Made by a program: the position numbers and the translations under genes. 44,123 nucleotides of DNA from Leptospira sp. (lineage in GTDB: Bacteria > Spirochaetota > Leptospiria > Leptospirales > Leptospiraceae): contig JACVCB010000029.1 of the NCBI GenBank assembly GCA_016742255.1, positions 1 through 44,123 on the forward strand. Direction: 5' to 3'. This document shows positions 43,725 to 44,123 of the stretch, in pieces. The notes below the pieces were generated by a model. That model had not been told where the DNA came from. It searched no databases and saw only the letters and a program-made list of their open reading frames with translations. Every line of letters starts with the position of its first letter. The first letter of the stretch is position 1.

Positions 43725-44123
43725 TTATCTCTGAATGATTGTATCAACAGGTTGATTTAAAATTTTTGAAACTACTTGTAGTGCTGATTTTGCTCCCGCT
43801 TCCAACAAAGGAATTCCGTACAAGGAATATGAACCACATAACCATAGATTACAATTGGCTTTTGTATGTAAGGCAGATATACGTTCAATTGCTCTACCTG
43901 TTCGGTCATCCATAACTGGTCTTTCAAATTTTGCTAATTTTAAAACGTCATTTTGATGAGGCATTTTATGTGGGTTCCAGGTTTGGAACACTTTTTTGCC
44001 TTTTAATTCAGGGATAATTCTACCCAAATCCAAAGTTACTTCGGGTTTATCATAACCATCTCGTATATTAAAAACTAAAGATACTTTCGGGTTCTTAAAA
44101 TAAGTCGGATCAGTATGTAATAC
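43725..44123 (-). CDS. FAD/NAD(P)-binding oxidoreductase, C-terminal part (gene continues beyond the window)
   Basis: 132 residues are visible and the reading frame runs off the right edge of the window without a start. VLHTDPTYF at the open end, TWNPHKMPH in the middle and LWLCGSYSLYGIPLLEAGAKSALQVVSKI near the end match the C-terminal part of COG2907-type NAD/FAD-binding amine-oxidase proteins, which are often found near SAM-dependent methyltransferases or cyclopropane synthases. The N-terminal FAD-binding motif lies outside. The stop codon directly follows that of the convergent methyltransferase. Confidence 0.7.
   Translation of the reverse strand, partial: VLHTDPTYFKNPKVSLVFNIRDGYDKPEVTLDLGRIIPELKGKKVFQTWNPHKMPHQNDVLKLAKFERPVMDDRTGRAIERISALHTKANCNLWLCGSYSLYGIPLLEAGAKSALQVVSKILNQPVDTIIQR

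Noticed and set aside
1..44123. CRISPR arrays, insertion sequences, prophage, tRNA genes or riboswitches
   Set aside because: None was seen: no regularly spaced repeats, transposase or integrase motifs, cloverleaf sequence or known aptamer core.

Overview
The window looks like a chromosomal segment of a Leptospira species. The evidence is a lone 5S rRNA gene with its own promoter-like -35 box (Leptospira rRNA genes are known to be unlinked), AT-rich spirochaete-style coding, and many proteins of a Leptospira type, including a PilZ-like protein that resembles the Leptospira family DUF1577. Base composition and gene content suggest a free-living (saprophytic) clade, but that is inference. I see no phage, transposon, CRISPR array or tRNA.

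Layout. 1-3650: 5S rRNA, a GyrI-like protein, then a minus-strand operon of a multi-pass membrane protein with a TonB-like C-terminus, a PrsW-type protease and a small exported protein. 3714-7243: glycyl-tRNA synthetase, a GNAT acetyltransferase, and a convergent TPM-domain membrane protein. 7300-12215: a TetR regulator faces a secreted lipase, its lipase-specific foldase, an Lnt-type acyltransferase and a small unknown gene; GAACA/TGTTC palindromes lie between regulator and lipase. 12338-19087: an XPB/Ssl2-like protein on the minus strand, then a tight plus-strand array of ABC1 kinase, feoA, feoB and a NeuB-type synthase. 19100-22294: hisB-hisH-hisA followed two bases later by a VKOR-DsbA disulfide-forming fusion. 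22337-28817: a possible small membrane protein, an unknown gene, a rhomboid protease, an FNR-like regulator, a crotonase lacking both catalytic glutamates, an unknown gene, the PilZ-like protein and an exported TPR protein. 28897-35884: a periplasmic Ntn-type acylase with an anchored partner, a lytic transglycosylase, and a divergent large histidine kinase; a 15-bp palindrome occurs twice in the transglycosylase/kinase start region. 36030-37658: two tandem paralogous secreted hydrolase-like proteins. 37762-44123: an RND pump and TolC operon headed by a DUF2892 protein, next to a CsoR/CstR-family regulator, a methyltransferase and the end of a flavin oxidoreductase.

The most system-like part is 37762-43724. 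The regulator keeps the two cysteines of the CsoR fold but has Tyr where copper sensors have His, as in persulfide-sensing CstR. Palindromes ATACCC-N4-GGGTAT lie in front of its own gene (and of the divergent methyltransferase) and in front of the DUF2892-tolC-RND operon, which has no adaptor gene. This suggests an efflux operon controlled by reactive sulfur species. The second system is the TetR/lipase/foldase unit with its repeated operators. The third is the transglycosylase/histidine kinase pair. The VKOR-DsbA fusion may supply disulfides to exported Cys-rich proteins such as the tandem hydrolases.
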